Shown here: positions 11,046 through 21,500 of the stretch, one piece after another
Position numbering within the stretch: the stretch's first letter is position 1
How the letters are laid out: every line of letters begins with the position of its first letter
Assembly (NCBI GenBank): GCA_039105265.1
Contig: JAPFFF010000028.1
Location: forward strand, 868,001 to 932,000
Length of the DNA: 64,000 bases
Reading direction: 5' to 3'
Source of the DNA: Tritrichomonas musculus
Taxonomy: Eukaryota > Parabasalia > Tritrichomonadida > Tritrichomonadidae
The notes under the pieces: model-generated
Seen by the model: the letters and a program-made list of their open reading frames with translations, nothing else
What the model was told of the DNA's origin: nothing
The model's database searches: none
Program-made: the position numbers and the translations under genes

Positions 11046-12396
11046 AATGTCACCACCCTAAAAAAATAATTTTGAATTTTATTGGCATTTTCCTGAAAGC
11101 CTTATGTTTGTTTTTTGTGATAATAAAATATATATCAATTGATTTTGGAATATAAAGGTACTCAACAACTGGATTGCAACCACATATAGCTGTTTCAAGC
11201 TTTTTAAATATAAAAGAAAATTGTAAGCCACTTTCTACACTCATTTATTGTTTTTTATTATTTTAGACAAAATTTCAATTAAAAAAGTTAAATTAAAATA
11301 TAAATATCTTGCTTTTATTAAATTATTTATAAATTATTTTGTATTATAAAACATTATTTTATTTAATTATAAACTCTTTTAAAATTTAAAATTCTAATTC
11401 ATTCTAATTAACAATAATATCGGTTTTTAGATAGATTCAAATTTTCTCACTTTTTCGCATTTTTTCAATTCAAAAGTTTATACCAACAAATAGTCCCACT
11501 TTTTCGCGATTTTTCAATTCAAAAAGTTAAAAAAAAAGAGAGAAAAAATATATAAAAGTTAAAGGAAAGTATTAATTTTTTACTGATCCATCTAAAAGTG
11601 AATTTATATGTGAATACATTTTCCGTATTATTTAGATTAAATGCTAAAAAGTATAAACATATTTGAGAATACATATTCCAATGTGTATTATAATTTAATA
11701 AAAGCTGGATAATTCAATCAGGCCAAATGCATGAGCAGCTTGATATGCATTCATACCAGTCTTATGCAAGGTTGTTCATTAATGAAGACAAAAAAATAAA
11801 TAAACGTAGGGCCACGACGATTAAAATATACTCAAAAATGAAAAACCACAAAAATAATATAAAAATGTTTATTAATACCTACATTTTGGATGTATTTCTT
11901 AATCAATTATGTAAATTAAGCTTATTGTTTTGATTGGATGACATTTTTATTGCTATTGAGACCTGATCAATTCAAAAATTTGAACCCTTTTCTCATTAAT
12001 TTCAAGTGTATGTAAACCTAATCGATATTTGTGAATGGTAATAGTGTAAATACTATGTTAATATTAACTGAGCCTAAGTAGAGAACTGAGTTAAAAAAAA
12101 AAAATGCTGGGCCGCAACGATTAAAAATCATTGAAAAAAATTGAATAAAAATTGCGAAAAAGTGAGAATTTTATGATCTATCGATTTTTATTATGCTCAA
12201 AAAATTTTTTATTCTCAAAAAGTTGAATTTTCAAAAATTTATTACAATATTTTCGGGATTATAACAGAAAAATCCACTTTAATAATGGAAAAATTCTATA
12301 TGATAATGAAAAAATCCAATTTGATAACAGAAAGTGTAATTGATTAGTTTTTATTAAAATAATAATTATTATTAAAAATTGGAAATAAAAAATAGT

Positions 12397-13758
12397 TTAT
12401 GCAGACACACTTTCTTCATTTTTCTCTGAAGTATCTTCATTCTCAGATTTATTTTCTTCTTTCATCGATGATGAATTTTCTTTTTCTTTTATCATATCCT
12501 TCTTTTCACACAAAGAAGTCACTGTTGGCTTGATTTTGAGAGTTCTATCGTTGTATGCACTTGGAATTAAGCCGAACAATATAGCGAGAATGACTCCGAG
12601 TCCACCACAAATGCCAATATTCACTCCTCAAAATTCTGTCCAGTTTAAGTTCTTCTTGCACAAAGGGAAAACGCATCCGCCGATTGTTGAGCCAGCCATC
12701 AACAGTGATTGAAGCCAAGCGTAAGTAAAAGTAGGAACAGAACCTGTTGCACTAGCATCGATACTGAATGTCTGAATGATTGCGTCAGTTGCTTGAGTAA
12801 CAAAGCCGCCAATTAAGAACATTGAAATTTGAAGGCCATATTTCGATTTGTCTGTGAGAAACATGAAAAAGAAAACGGAAACAGCTTCAACAAACAGTGC
12901 AATAACAACAGCCCAACGATAGGCAATTTTAATGAAGAAATATTGACCAAATAACATTCCCAAAAAAGCACCAATCATGTATACACCAAAAACGTTTCCA
13001 ATTTTGTCTTCATCTGGCTGAATGACGCTTCCAAAATACGATAACATTGAGTCACCAAAGGATGTGCAAAAGTAATATAGAAAGATTGTTGTTGCAGGCC
13101 AAATTGTTTCTTTGATATCGGTCCAAATTCCTGAGAATTCATTTGTTGGCAAATCTTCCCATTTGTAAACAAAGAGAAGACCTGACGTTAAGACGGATAT
13201 TATTCCAATAACCAAGAAAATATAAGGTGTATAGAATGATATGCCAACAAATGATAATAATACGTCAAATACTAAATAGGCACCAAGTTGAAGCATCTCT
13301 AATACAACTGCGTTGTCTTTAAAGAGAACAATCATTTGTCCATCGTAAACAACATCATGAATAACTGTAACTGAATTGATTACAAAGAATAAAGCAGTCG
13401 AAGCTCCAACGTTTGTTAATGGAATCCATGTTAATGGAATGAGAAGTCCTCCAATCAAAATATGTAAGATAAATACAAACCATCGAGGAGGATTCCAATA
13501 TCGCTGAAAGACCGTTCCTATAATAACTTTGAGACATTATGGAACTCCACTAAAACGGAAGAAACTTAGATCTTCTTCATCAAAATCGGCAAGTCCATAA
13601 AGAACTGGATAAAGACTCTCGAAAAAGCCGTAAGGTGCTGATTGGAAAACATAAATAATGAAGGTGGTCAAGCAAATATACCAATTGACTTTTTGCTTTT
13701 CTTCATTTGAATTCGTTTCTTCCTCTTTTTTTACAGGTTGCTCCTCTATTTGATCCAT
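12397..13758 (-). pseudogene. Multi-spanning membrane transporter (MFS-like) with two in-frame stops
   Basis: One continuous frame of about 453 codons runs from an ATG at 13,758 to the stop at 12,397. It is interrupted only by TAA at 13,537-13,539 and TGA at 12,628-12,630. It encodes an acidic N-terminus, about 10-12 hydrophobic helices and a charged C-terminal tail rich in Glu/Lys/Ser. The stretch around the first stop (FRFSGVP, stop, CLKVIIGT) resembles the helix-2 region of major-facilitator or BT1-type transporters, where a Trp often follows the Pro. The family is a tentative call and the substrate is unknown. With no frameshifts, inactivation looks recent, or the stops are read through. 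A good initiator (TCATTTT) lies 7 bases upstream of the ATG. Confidence 0.7.
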
Positions 13759-13764
13759 TAATAA

Positions 13765-13771
13765 AAAATGA
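13765..13771 (-). promoter_or_regulatory. Initiator (Inr) of the transporter gene
   Basis: The minus strand reads TCATTTTTTATTA directly before the ATG at 13,758. This matches the trichomonad initiator consensus (TCA, pyrimidine, T/A), which acts as the transcription start in Trichomonas. It supports this start codon and suggests the gene was functional recently. Confidence 0.55.
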
Positions 13772-13899
13772 AGTTATAAATCCTTTTGTCATGTTTTTCC
13801 TCTATTATTGAATTGTTTTAATATTAACATAGTATTTAATAAAAATATTATTATAAAAAAGTTCTCTACTTAGGCTCAGTTAATATTAACATAGTATTT

Positions 13900-14409
13900 A
13901 AGATAAAATGAGATCATGTTAATAAATAGATCAAAGAATTGGAAATTTGAATATCCTGATGGTCGTAATAAATATTGAAAAAATACAATCATATCAATGC
14001 ATAAAAGATAATTAATAGAAATTATCGCAAAAATTTTGTTTTATCATATATTTATCAAAATAACTGAATAAAATATAGAATAATTTAGGAAAAACATAAC
14101 ACATTAATAATAATTGTTCTTTATCAAATTTTCAATACTTCTTGACCAGATAATATCAAAATATTTTTATAAACATCAACAATGATATCTTAATAATTGT
14201 CCTATAATATTTAAAACAATTTTAGAATTAAAAAGATACATATATAAAAATTATAAAATTAAAAAATAAAGAAAAACAAATTATAAATATATAAAAATGT
14301 ATCAGCCTTTTTTAATCAAGGCCAAAATAACTGAAAATGGTATAACTCTATATTTTAAATATAAAATGATCACAATTAATCATGGGCAACTTTCAAAATA
14401 AAATTTGTA
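13900..14409. other. AT-rich intergenic region
   Basis: I see no gene. A 12-bp motif CATGGGCAACTT occurs near 14,381 and again at 14,447, the second copy being at the edge of the inverted repeat that follows. Confidence 0.5.
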
Positions 14410-14644
14410 ATCAATAAAAGGTAACAAAATCACTTATCTTCTTGATCATGGGCAACTTAAATAGATATTAAATAATATTAGGTCTTATGTAATTTAATAT
14501 TCATATATAAGTTATATTAAATATATATTTGATTTGTATTTGAAATATAAATAAATAAAAAACAATCATAAATGCATTTATATAATAAGTTAGTTTATTT
14601 ATGAATGATCAAGAAGATAAGTGATTTTGTTACCTTTTATTGAT
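14410..14644. repeat. Perfect 40-bp inverted repeat abutting the kinase stop codon
   Basis: Bases 14,410-14,449 and 14,605-14,644 are exact reverse complements over 40 bp, with a 155-bp spacer. The right arm ends one base before the stop codon of the kinase gene (14,645-14,647). Its transcript would therefore begin its 3' untranslated region with one arm of a long hairpin. Such perfection suggests a recent templated inversion or recurrent correction. Confidence 0.85.
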
Positions 14645-15559
14645 TCATTTCTTGTCTTTATTCTGACCCGATCGGATGGAATTCAGTTCACGGAAGCGAT
14701 GCTTGATGGCTTTCACATCAACTTCTGATGTAAGTGAAAAATTGTTGCAACACATGTCGTCGATGATCTCATTGAATGTCGGACGTTCTGCTGCTTTAAA
14801 CGACGTGCAGCGTTTGATCAGGCTGATGCAGTAGTCGCTGATGCCAGACGAAGCCTTGGGATACTCCATACTGACGTTGTTCAGCCTGTCGCGCATGCTC
14901 TGCTTCGGCAGGCTGCCTGTGAAGAGTGCGAAAAGGATGATGCCGTACGAGTAAACGTCAGTCTTGTTATCGTACTCTTCCTCGTTCACCATCTCTGGCG
15001 ACATGTAAGCGAGCGTGCCGATGCCATTTGTCAGACTCGTACTTGTCGCTGACATCTCGCTTGCGTGAACGAGGCCGAAGTCGATGATTTTTGAGTCGAA
15101 GACACTGTTCATCATGATGTTCTCAAGCTTCAGGTCGCGGTGCATCATGCCGCGGCTGTGCAGGTGCGACATTCCAAACGCAACTTCAACTGCAATTCGA
15201 ACCTTCAGCGTGTTGCTCAGAAGGTTCTTCGATGCGACTTCTTTCACGCTGTAAGGAAGAAGCTCAAAGAAAAGTGCAACTATAGTCTTCTCTTCTTCTT
15301 TGCCAATAGCAGGAAGACGTTCCTTCGTGTTGTAGCCAAGTAAATCGCAGATGCACGGGTGGTGAACTGTTTGCGAAACGTAGATCTCTTTCAGCGCGTC
15401 CTGAAGTGTTTTGAATGCTCTATCGTCACTGACCTCTTTGATCGCTTTCTTGCACATCACTTCACCTGTGCGATTGTCAATAACTTTGAACACTTCACTC
15501 TTGACACCTTCTCCAATCTTTTTTTCAACTTCCTGGAATTCTTCTTCATCACATTTCAT
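14645..15559 (-). CDS. Stand-alone protein kinase (TKL-like), GC-rich
   Basis: 304 residues, essentially just a kinase domain. The glycine loop is GEGVKSEVF (16-24), the ATP-anchoring Lys is in AIKE (41), and the helix-C Glu is in ALKEIY. The catalytic loop is HRDLKLEN (140-147), followed by DFG (160-162), MSPE (186-189), DVYSYG (201-206) and RPTF near the end. All catalytic residues are present, so it should be an active Ser/Thr kinase; the substrate is unknown. Base composition and codon use are clearly GC-richer than every neighbour, which may reflect high expression or a different origin. The ATG at 15,559 is in frame with the whole domain. A 40-bp inverted repeat begins right after the stop. 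Confidence 0.9.
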   Translation of the reverse strand: MKCDEEEFQEVEKKIGEGVKSEVFKVIDNRTGEVMCKKAIKEVSDDRAFKTLQDALKEIYVSQTVHHPCICDLLGYNTKERLPAIGKEEEKTIVALFFELLPYSVKEVASKNLLSNTLKVRIAVEVAFGMSHLHSRGMMHRDLKLENIMMNSVFDSKIIDFGLVHASEMSATSTSLTNGIGTLAYMSPEMVNEEEYDNKTDVYSYGIILFALFTGSLPKQSMRDRLNNVSMEYPKASSGISDYCISLIKRCTSFKAAERPTFNEIIDDMCCNNFSLTSEVDVKAIKHRFRELNSIRSGQNKDKK

Positions 15560-15865
15560 ATTCGTTTTTACTTGACTTCACTATCCCCAAAAATGTGGAA
15601 TACCACTTTTTTAAGGCAAGCTGAAGCTGAGCCATACCTATAATGAATCCTCGGATTAGATATCAATAGGATATATTTTTTGTATCACATTTCATATTTG
15701 ATAATCGAATTCATCAATTAAAATTCCCAATCGATAGCATTTTAATATCGATCATCTGATGTAAAAAAGTGCCAAATCCATTAATCGATATCATAAAGAG
15801 AATTTTCCAAATCATTTTACCATCTATTTTATGATAAAATAGCCACACAATTATACGATGATAGC
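15560..15865. other. Intergenic region with hAT-like relic
   Basis: No gene. Bases 15,667-15,795 are a decayed copy of the interior and right part of the element at 34,264-34,512, listed separately. Confidence 0.5.
15667..15795. mobile_element. Relic of the 249-bp hAT-like MITE family
   Basis: Strong similarity to 34,377-34,498, including TTTTTTGTATCACATTTCAT, AATCGAATTCATCAATTAAA and CCAATCGATAGCATTTTA. The terminal repeats and target duplication seen in the complete copy are missing here. Confidence 0.65.
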
Positions 15866-17835
15866 ATGCTTGGCATTACCCAAAATTATTTGATTCTCTT
15901 CGACATGATTCCGTTATTATTTACAGAGACAATTTGCCGCCATCACTGCGAAAACAACGGCTGGGATTGGGTAACAGCAGTTATTAAAGTATTCTCAAGT
16001 TACAAACTTATTTCTACCTATATTACTGATCCAATTTATACATTTCATGTTAATCATTTTCTGCCAATTTTATACTTAAAAAATATTACTCTGAATCAGC
16101 CAGATGAAAAAATTCAGTCCTTTTTTGATCGTGTCTTCACTTCAATTTTCAGATGCGCAAAACAAGGAGAGAAAGACGATACAATTATTGTCACATCCTT
16201 CAAAAATTTCGAAATTTAAATTAAACAATACAGATTTCCTTTGTTAGAGTATTATTCATTCTTTATTTCACTTTGTGAATCCTTCAAAGACAGGCCAAAT
16301 TTGAGAGTGAACAAACTAATAGAAGAGCTGGACAAAATTGACATAAATCCAATTTTCCTCATAAATCAGAATGAAAATGGTTCTGAAAATGATGTCTTAG
16401 TTTCAAAGTATCTTCATCCAAACAGAGAATCAAATCCATCATTCTTCAAAAACTGAAAATCTGCTTTTAAAAGTTTATTTACTTTGTATCCATCAAAATA
16501 TTATATATCGTTCTACAACGATGCCACTTTTTATTATTCTTTTTTATTATTTGATGCCTTTTGTTTTCTCTTCCAACTAGACCAATTTAGTAAGATCAAA
16601 TTTGCACGTTTTTTATGCAAAGAAAGTTACCAACCACTCCACATTAAGCTTGGAATAATTGCATTAGAAAAGCTTCTTTCAAGATTATGTTATGAAATTT
16701 GCCTAACGAATAGTAAAAACAGTTCATTACTGAAATATTTATAGAAAACTCCATGGACGATTGAGAATTTTATCTAATTTAATTCCTGTGCCTGTTCTAC
16801 AACTTACAATTGGACTTCAATGCAACAACAATAATTCAAATGATGAATTCATGATCAGAGAGTTCTTTGCAAATGAAATCGCTAGAAAAGTTGGACTTTT
16901 TGATTCGAAATACCAAACAATCATTGAAACCAAAATGCATGTTTTCTTGTATGTTTGTTTCCTCATAGTTAATGATCGTTTGAGCTTCAATGAAGAAAAC
17001 AATGAGAAATTCATTGAAGAACTTTTAATAAATCATTTGAAGTATGATCCAAATAGTACACTCTATAGTCCGCCAATCTTAACTAATTCATATAGGCCTA
17101 ATGACTACACATTATCTGAGAGATTCCACCAAACTTTAATGAAGATAATGAAATCAACGACACTGACAACGTAACAGATATTGATAATGAAGATAACATG
17201 GACAATAATAGCCTAATTAATCATAGTATACATAGTAGTGATGACGATAATGATGATGATGACGAAAATCACATTAATAATGATGAAAATCAAAATCAAA
17301 TTAGTAGTAATGAAGAGAACCAAATTAACAATGATAATGAAAGAAATAAAAACTTGACAGCAAAATCAACTAAGTTTTACCTAAAAAGAGAAGTGAAATG
17401 GAATCCTATTGTGTTTTCAGGTGCAAACTTTGTTATTCAATTTGGAATTTGCCACCATCCAATTCATGTACAAGAGTGTTCATTGCCACCATCAAGTTTC
17501 TTAAGAAACTTGTGGTTAGTTGTGATGAAGAGTCATTTAGAATTTTCATACCCATTTACTCAATGCGCGTCTATCCTTCAACATTAATGTTCACTGGGAA
17601 GATAAACCCAATGACTTTTATCATTGATTCCAGTTATGCTAGATTATTGCCTCCATTTTACATTGACAAATTTGGTTTCAGAGAGTATTATTATAATCGT
17701 AACATCCCCCTCTTTCTCAATGAAAACAATTATGAGATGTTTACCAAGAAAATTCTATCAGAGGATTTCTCCTATGACTTATGTACAGCGAGAGATTCAT
17801 TACGAAGAATGAATATTCACGACTATATGATTTAA
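15866..17835 (+). pseudogene. Broken large gene of unknown function
   Basis: Six successive open pieces on the plus strand (15,866-16,219; 16,241-16,456; 16,484-16,744; 16,761-17,174; 17,198-17,587; 17,398-17,835) follow each other with little loss, as expected for one long gene broken by stops and frameshifts. The protein would be mostly helical and Asn/Asp-rich, with an acidic Asp/Asn stretch near 17,220-17,350. The last piece, ending RRMNIHDYMI, has normal composition. The style recalls helical parts of giant trichomonad proteins such as large ubiquitin-hydrolase-like ones, but I do not recognise a domain. No good start codon is visible, so the 5' end may also be missing. Confidence 0.5.
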
Positions 17836-18457
17836 ACTTTTTTAACTTCACAAGTTAATTTTTTTTTAAGATAATATATATATACTTTTTCTTTCATTTT
17901 TATTTTTTTCTTTCATTTTTACTATTTGCTATTTCTTATTCTCATATATCATATTTAAATACTCTTATTCTCATCTATCTCATATATTATATCTAATCCA
18001 ATTCTAGGCTTGTTATTTTGGGAAATACTCAATTTTCTGTTTAAAAATCTGATATCGAGATTATCGATTATATTGATATCAATTACTTGAGATCTAAAGC
18101 AGATTTATCTTTTTTTTTATAATTGGTATTTGCGATTTTAAAATACTTAAAAATAAATAATATAATGCATTGACGCTGATTTTAAGACTAAAATTCCAAA
18201 AATTCAAATATTTAAGGGCTTATCCGTTTCCTCAGGATGCATTAAATTATTTTACAAGAGTTGCTTTCTAAAAAATTTATGGAAAAACATGATATTAAAT
18301 ATCCTGATAATGCCAAAACAGATTATCAAAAAAATGATTGGCTCCAATCAAGAAAATCTAATTTTTTAGTTTGATGCAAATTGAATACAAAATAAATTAG
18401 CTAATTTTATGTCCTAAACGACGGTATAAAAAGTTAAATTAGACTAAAATAGAAATA

Positions 18458-18493
<36 letters not shown>

Positions 18494-18513
18494 GTTTAAT
18501 AATGAATCAAATA
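17836..18513. other. AT-rich intergenic region with poly(A) tract
   Basis: No gene. TAGGCTTGTTA at 18,005-18,015 matches the left end of the hAT-like element at 34,264, and GATATC/TATCGATT motifs follow it. A run of 34 A lies at 18,459-18,492, just past the 3' end of the convergent Sel1 gene. Confidence 0.5.
18005..18090 (+). mobile_element. Possible solo left end of hAT-like MITE
   Basis: It starts with the same 11 bases, TAGGCTTGTTA, as the complete element at 34,264 and continues with similar ATCGA(G/T)ATT-type motifs (GATATCGAGATTATCGATTA). I found no matching right end or target duplication. It is either a truncated copy or a chance match. Confidence 0.35.
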
Positions 18514-21500
18514 CTACGTTATTTCTAAATTGGAGTCATATAAATCTTCTCCAAAACCTTTGTAAAATTCTGATGAAAGATCTTTCGCGTTTGGATGTTT
18601 TGGTGGAACAACTTTTTCATTTGCGTGTTCTAGCTTTGATGATTCAATTGATTCTAATTCAATATTATATAAGTAATCCTTGTATTGATATGATTCATAT
18701 AATTCATTAAAGATTAATTTAGATAAAGCTATTCCCTTAATTATACTCTCAATTGAAATTCCAGTTATATCTGTTCTATGTTTAAGTTCCTGCTTGATTG
18801 CTTCAATATTGAAATCAAATTTCAAAAGTAATGCTAAACATAACAAAATAAATGAATGCTCAAATTTATTCATTGATCTTATTAATAAATCAATTGATTT
18901 GTTGAGATCTTGTTTGATTGTTGAATCATACATGTAAATGTGAGCTAAGTTGTACATTGATAAATAATCATTTTTCTGTCGAATCGCTTCTTCAAAATAT
19001 ACAATTGCATTACCTATATTTCCTTTGATTTCATTATAACCGTGCTTGTATATAATACCGAGATTGTTTTTCGAATATTGGTTGTTGAATGAAGATGCTT
19101 CTTTGTAATAATGGATGGCTCCTTCAATGTCCTTTTTAACACACTTTCCTTCATGAAGTAAAAAGCCATGAGCAAAATTCGCTTGCCGATCGTTATTCAT
19201 TGAAGCTAACATAATATAATATCGTCCTTTTTTAATATCCTGCTCTATATGGTTACCAATATAATAAATGAGACCGAGATTGAATTGTGCTTTTGGATGA
19301 TTTTGATTTGCAGCGAGTGAATAATAATGAAATGCTTTGTTGATATCTTGTGTGACATATTTTCCTTCAAAATAAATAAAACCGAGATTGAATTGTGCTT
19401 GTGGATCATTTTGATTTGCAGCGAGTGAAAAATAATGAATTGCTTTGTTCATATCTTGTGTGACATATTTTCCTTCATAATAAATAAAACCGAGATTGAA
19501 TTGTGCTTGTGGTATATTTTGATTTGCAGCGAGTGAAAAATAATGAATTGCTTTGTTGATATCTTGTGTGACATGTTTTCCTTTACAATAAATGAAACCG
19601 AGATTGTGTTGTGCTTCTGGAATATTTTGATTTGCAGCGAGTGAAAAATAATGAATTGCTCTGTTCATATCTTGTGTGACATATTTTCCTTCATAATAAA
19701 TGAGACCGAGATTGAATTGCGCTTCTGTATCATTTTGATTTGCAGCGAGTGAATAATAATGAATTGCTCTGTTCATATCTTGTGTGACATATTTTCCTTC
19801 ATAATAAATGAAACCGAGATTGTATTGTGCTTTTGGATAATTTTGATTTGCAGCGAGTGAAAAATAATGAATTGCTTTGTTCATATCTTGTGTGACATGT
19901 TTTCCTTCATAATAAATGAAGCCGAGATTGAATTGCGCTTCTGTATCATTTTGATTTGCAGCGAGTGAATAATAATGAATTGCTTTGTTCATATCTTCTT
20001 TAACATATTTTCCTTCATAATAAATGAGACCGAGATAGAATTGTGCTTTTGGATAATTTTGATTTGCAGCGAGTGAATAATAATGAATTGCTTTGTTCAT
20101 ATCTTCTTTAACATATTTTCCTTCATAATAAATGAGACCGAGATTGAATTGCGCTTGTGGATCATTTTGATTTGCAGCGAGTGAATAATAATGAATTGCT
20201 CTGTTCATATCTTGTGTGACATATTTTCCTTCATAATAAATGAGACCAAGATTGAATTGTGCTTGTGGTATATTTTGATTTGCAGCGAGTGAAAAATAAT
20301 GAATTGCTTTGTTCATATCTTGTGTGACATGTTTTCCTTTACAATAAATGAAACCGAGATTGTGTTGTGCTTCTGGAATATTTTGATTTGCAGCGAGTGA
20401 GTAATAATGAATTGCTTTGTTCATATCTTCTTTAACATATTTTCCTTCATAATAAATGAGACCGAGATTGTATTGTGCTTGTGGATAATTTTGATTTGCA
20501 GCGAGTGAATAATAATGAATTGCTTTGTTCATATCTTCTTTAACATATTTTCCTTCATAATAAATGAAACCGAGATTGAATTGTGCTTCTGAATGATTTT
20601 GATTTGCAGCGAGTGAATAATAATGAATTGCTTTGTTGATATCTTGTGCCACATGTTTTCCATCCTGATAAATGATACCGAGATTGTATTGTGCTTGTGG
20701 ATAATTTTGATTTGCAGCGAGTGAAAAATAATAAATTGCTTTGTTGATATCTTGTGTGACATATTTTCCTTCATAATAAATAACACCGAGATTGAATTGT
20801 GCTTGTGGATAATTTTGATTTGCAGCGAGTGAATAATAATGAATTGATTTTTTACTATCTTGTGTGACATATTTTCCTTCATAATAAATAAAACCGAGAA
20901 TGAATTGTGCTTGTTGGTATTTTTGATTTGCAGCGAGTGAAATCAAATATTGCATTTTTTTATTTTCTAATTTAATTTTGGTAAAAAAATTGGAAAAAAA
21001 AATATATGTCATTTCAATTATATTTGGTCTTTCGGTTGGTTCATCTTTTAAACATGATTTTAAAATGAATTTTTCATTAATTTCTATTTTATTATTCACT
21101 ATTGGAAATTTTCCATATAATATGTAGTGGATAATGTATCCTAATGAGTAAACATCCGATTTGTATGTTTTATTTACTTCTGGTGAAACTTCTAGAAGAC
21201 CATTAAAATTTTGTGTTTGTTCTTCATCATCTGTTTCATCATTTTCTTTGCGAACATGATCAAAATCAATTAATATTGCATCGTTGTTCTGATTGATCAT
21301 GATGTTGACAAATCTCAAATCACGATAAACATATTTGTGTGAATGAAGATAATGAATTGTGAGAAGAAGTTCAAGAATGATGATGTATTTTTCTTCATTA
21401 TTTAAACTAGACAACTTATCTTCATCATATTTATTAAGTGTTTCTCCTTCAATATATTCAAGCAAAAGATATTTTGGTTTGTTAGCAAACTTAATATAAC

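Larger units (their letters stand above)
10325..12396. other. Gene-free region with several small repeat elements
   Basis: No convincing gene. It contains a 17-bp inverted-repeat element (10,525-10,862) and a second TAGCCCC-type inverted repeat (10,988-11,045). Copies of a CACTTTTTCGC motif lie at 11,448 and 11,512, with an inverted copy near 12,150-12,165. Two direct copies of a GGGCC(A/G)C(A/G)ACGATTAAAA motif lie near 11,809 and 12,108. On the minus strand near 11,699-11,750, KTGMNAYQAAHAFGLIEL followed by a stop resembles the last ankyrin repeat of a lost gene; this is too short to list separately. Confidence 0.5.
12049..13898. repeat. Perfect 39-40-bp inverted repeats flanking the transporter gene
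   Basis: Bases 12,048-12,087 and 13,860-13,899 are exact reverse complements over 40 bp. The inner ends read AGTTCTCTACTTAGGCTCAG on the right arm. The outermost T and A on each side give a TA duplication (12,047-12,048 and 13,899-13,900), as expected for Tc1/mariner-like insertion, but this means little in AT-rich DNA. A 20-bp piece of the right arm is repeated directly at 13,819-13,838. The transporter pseudogene lies wholly between the arms. Confidence 0.8.
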
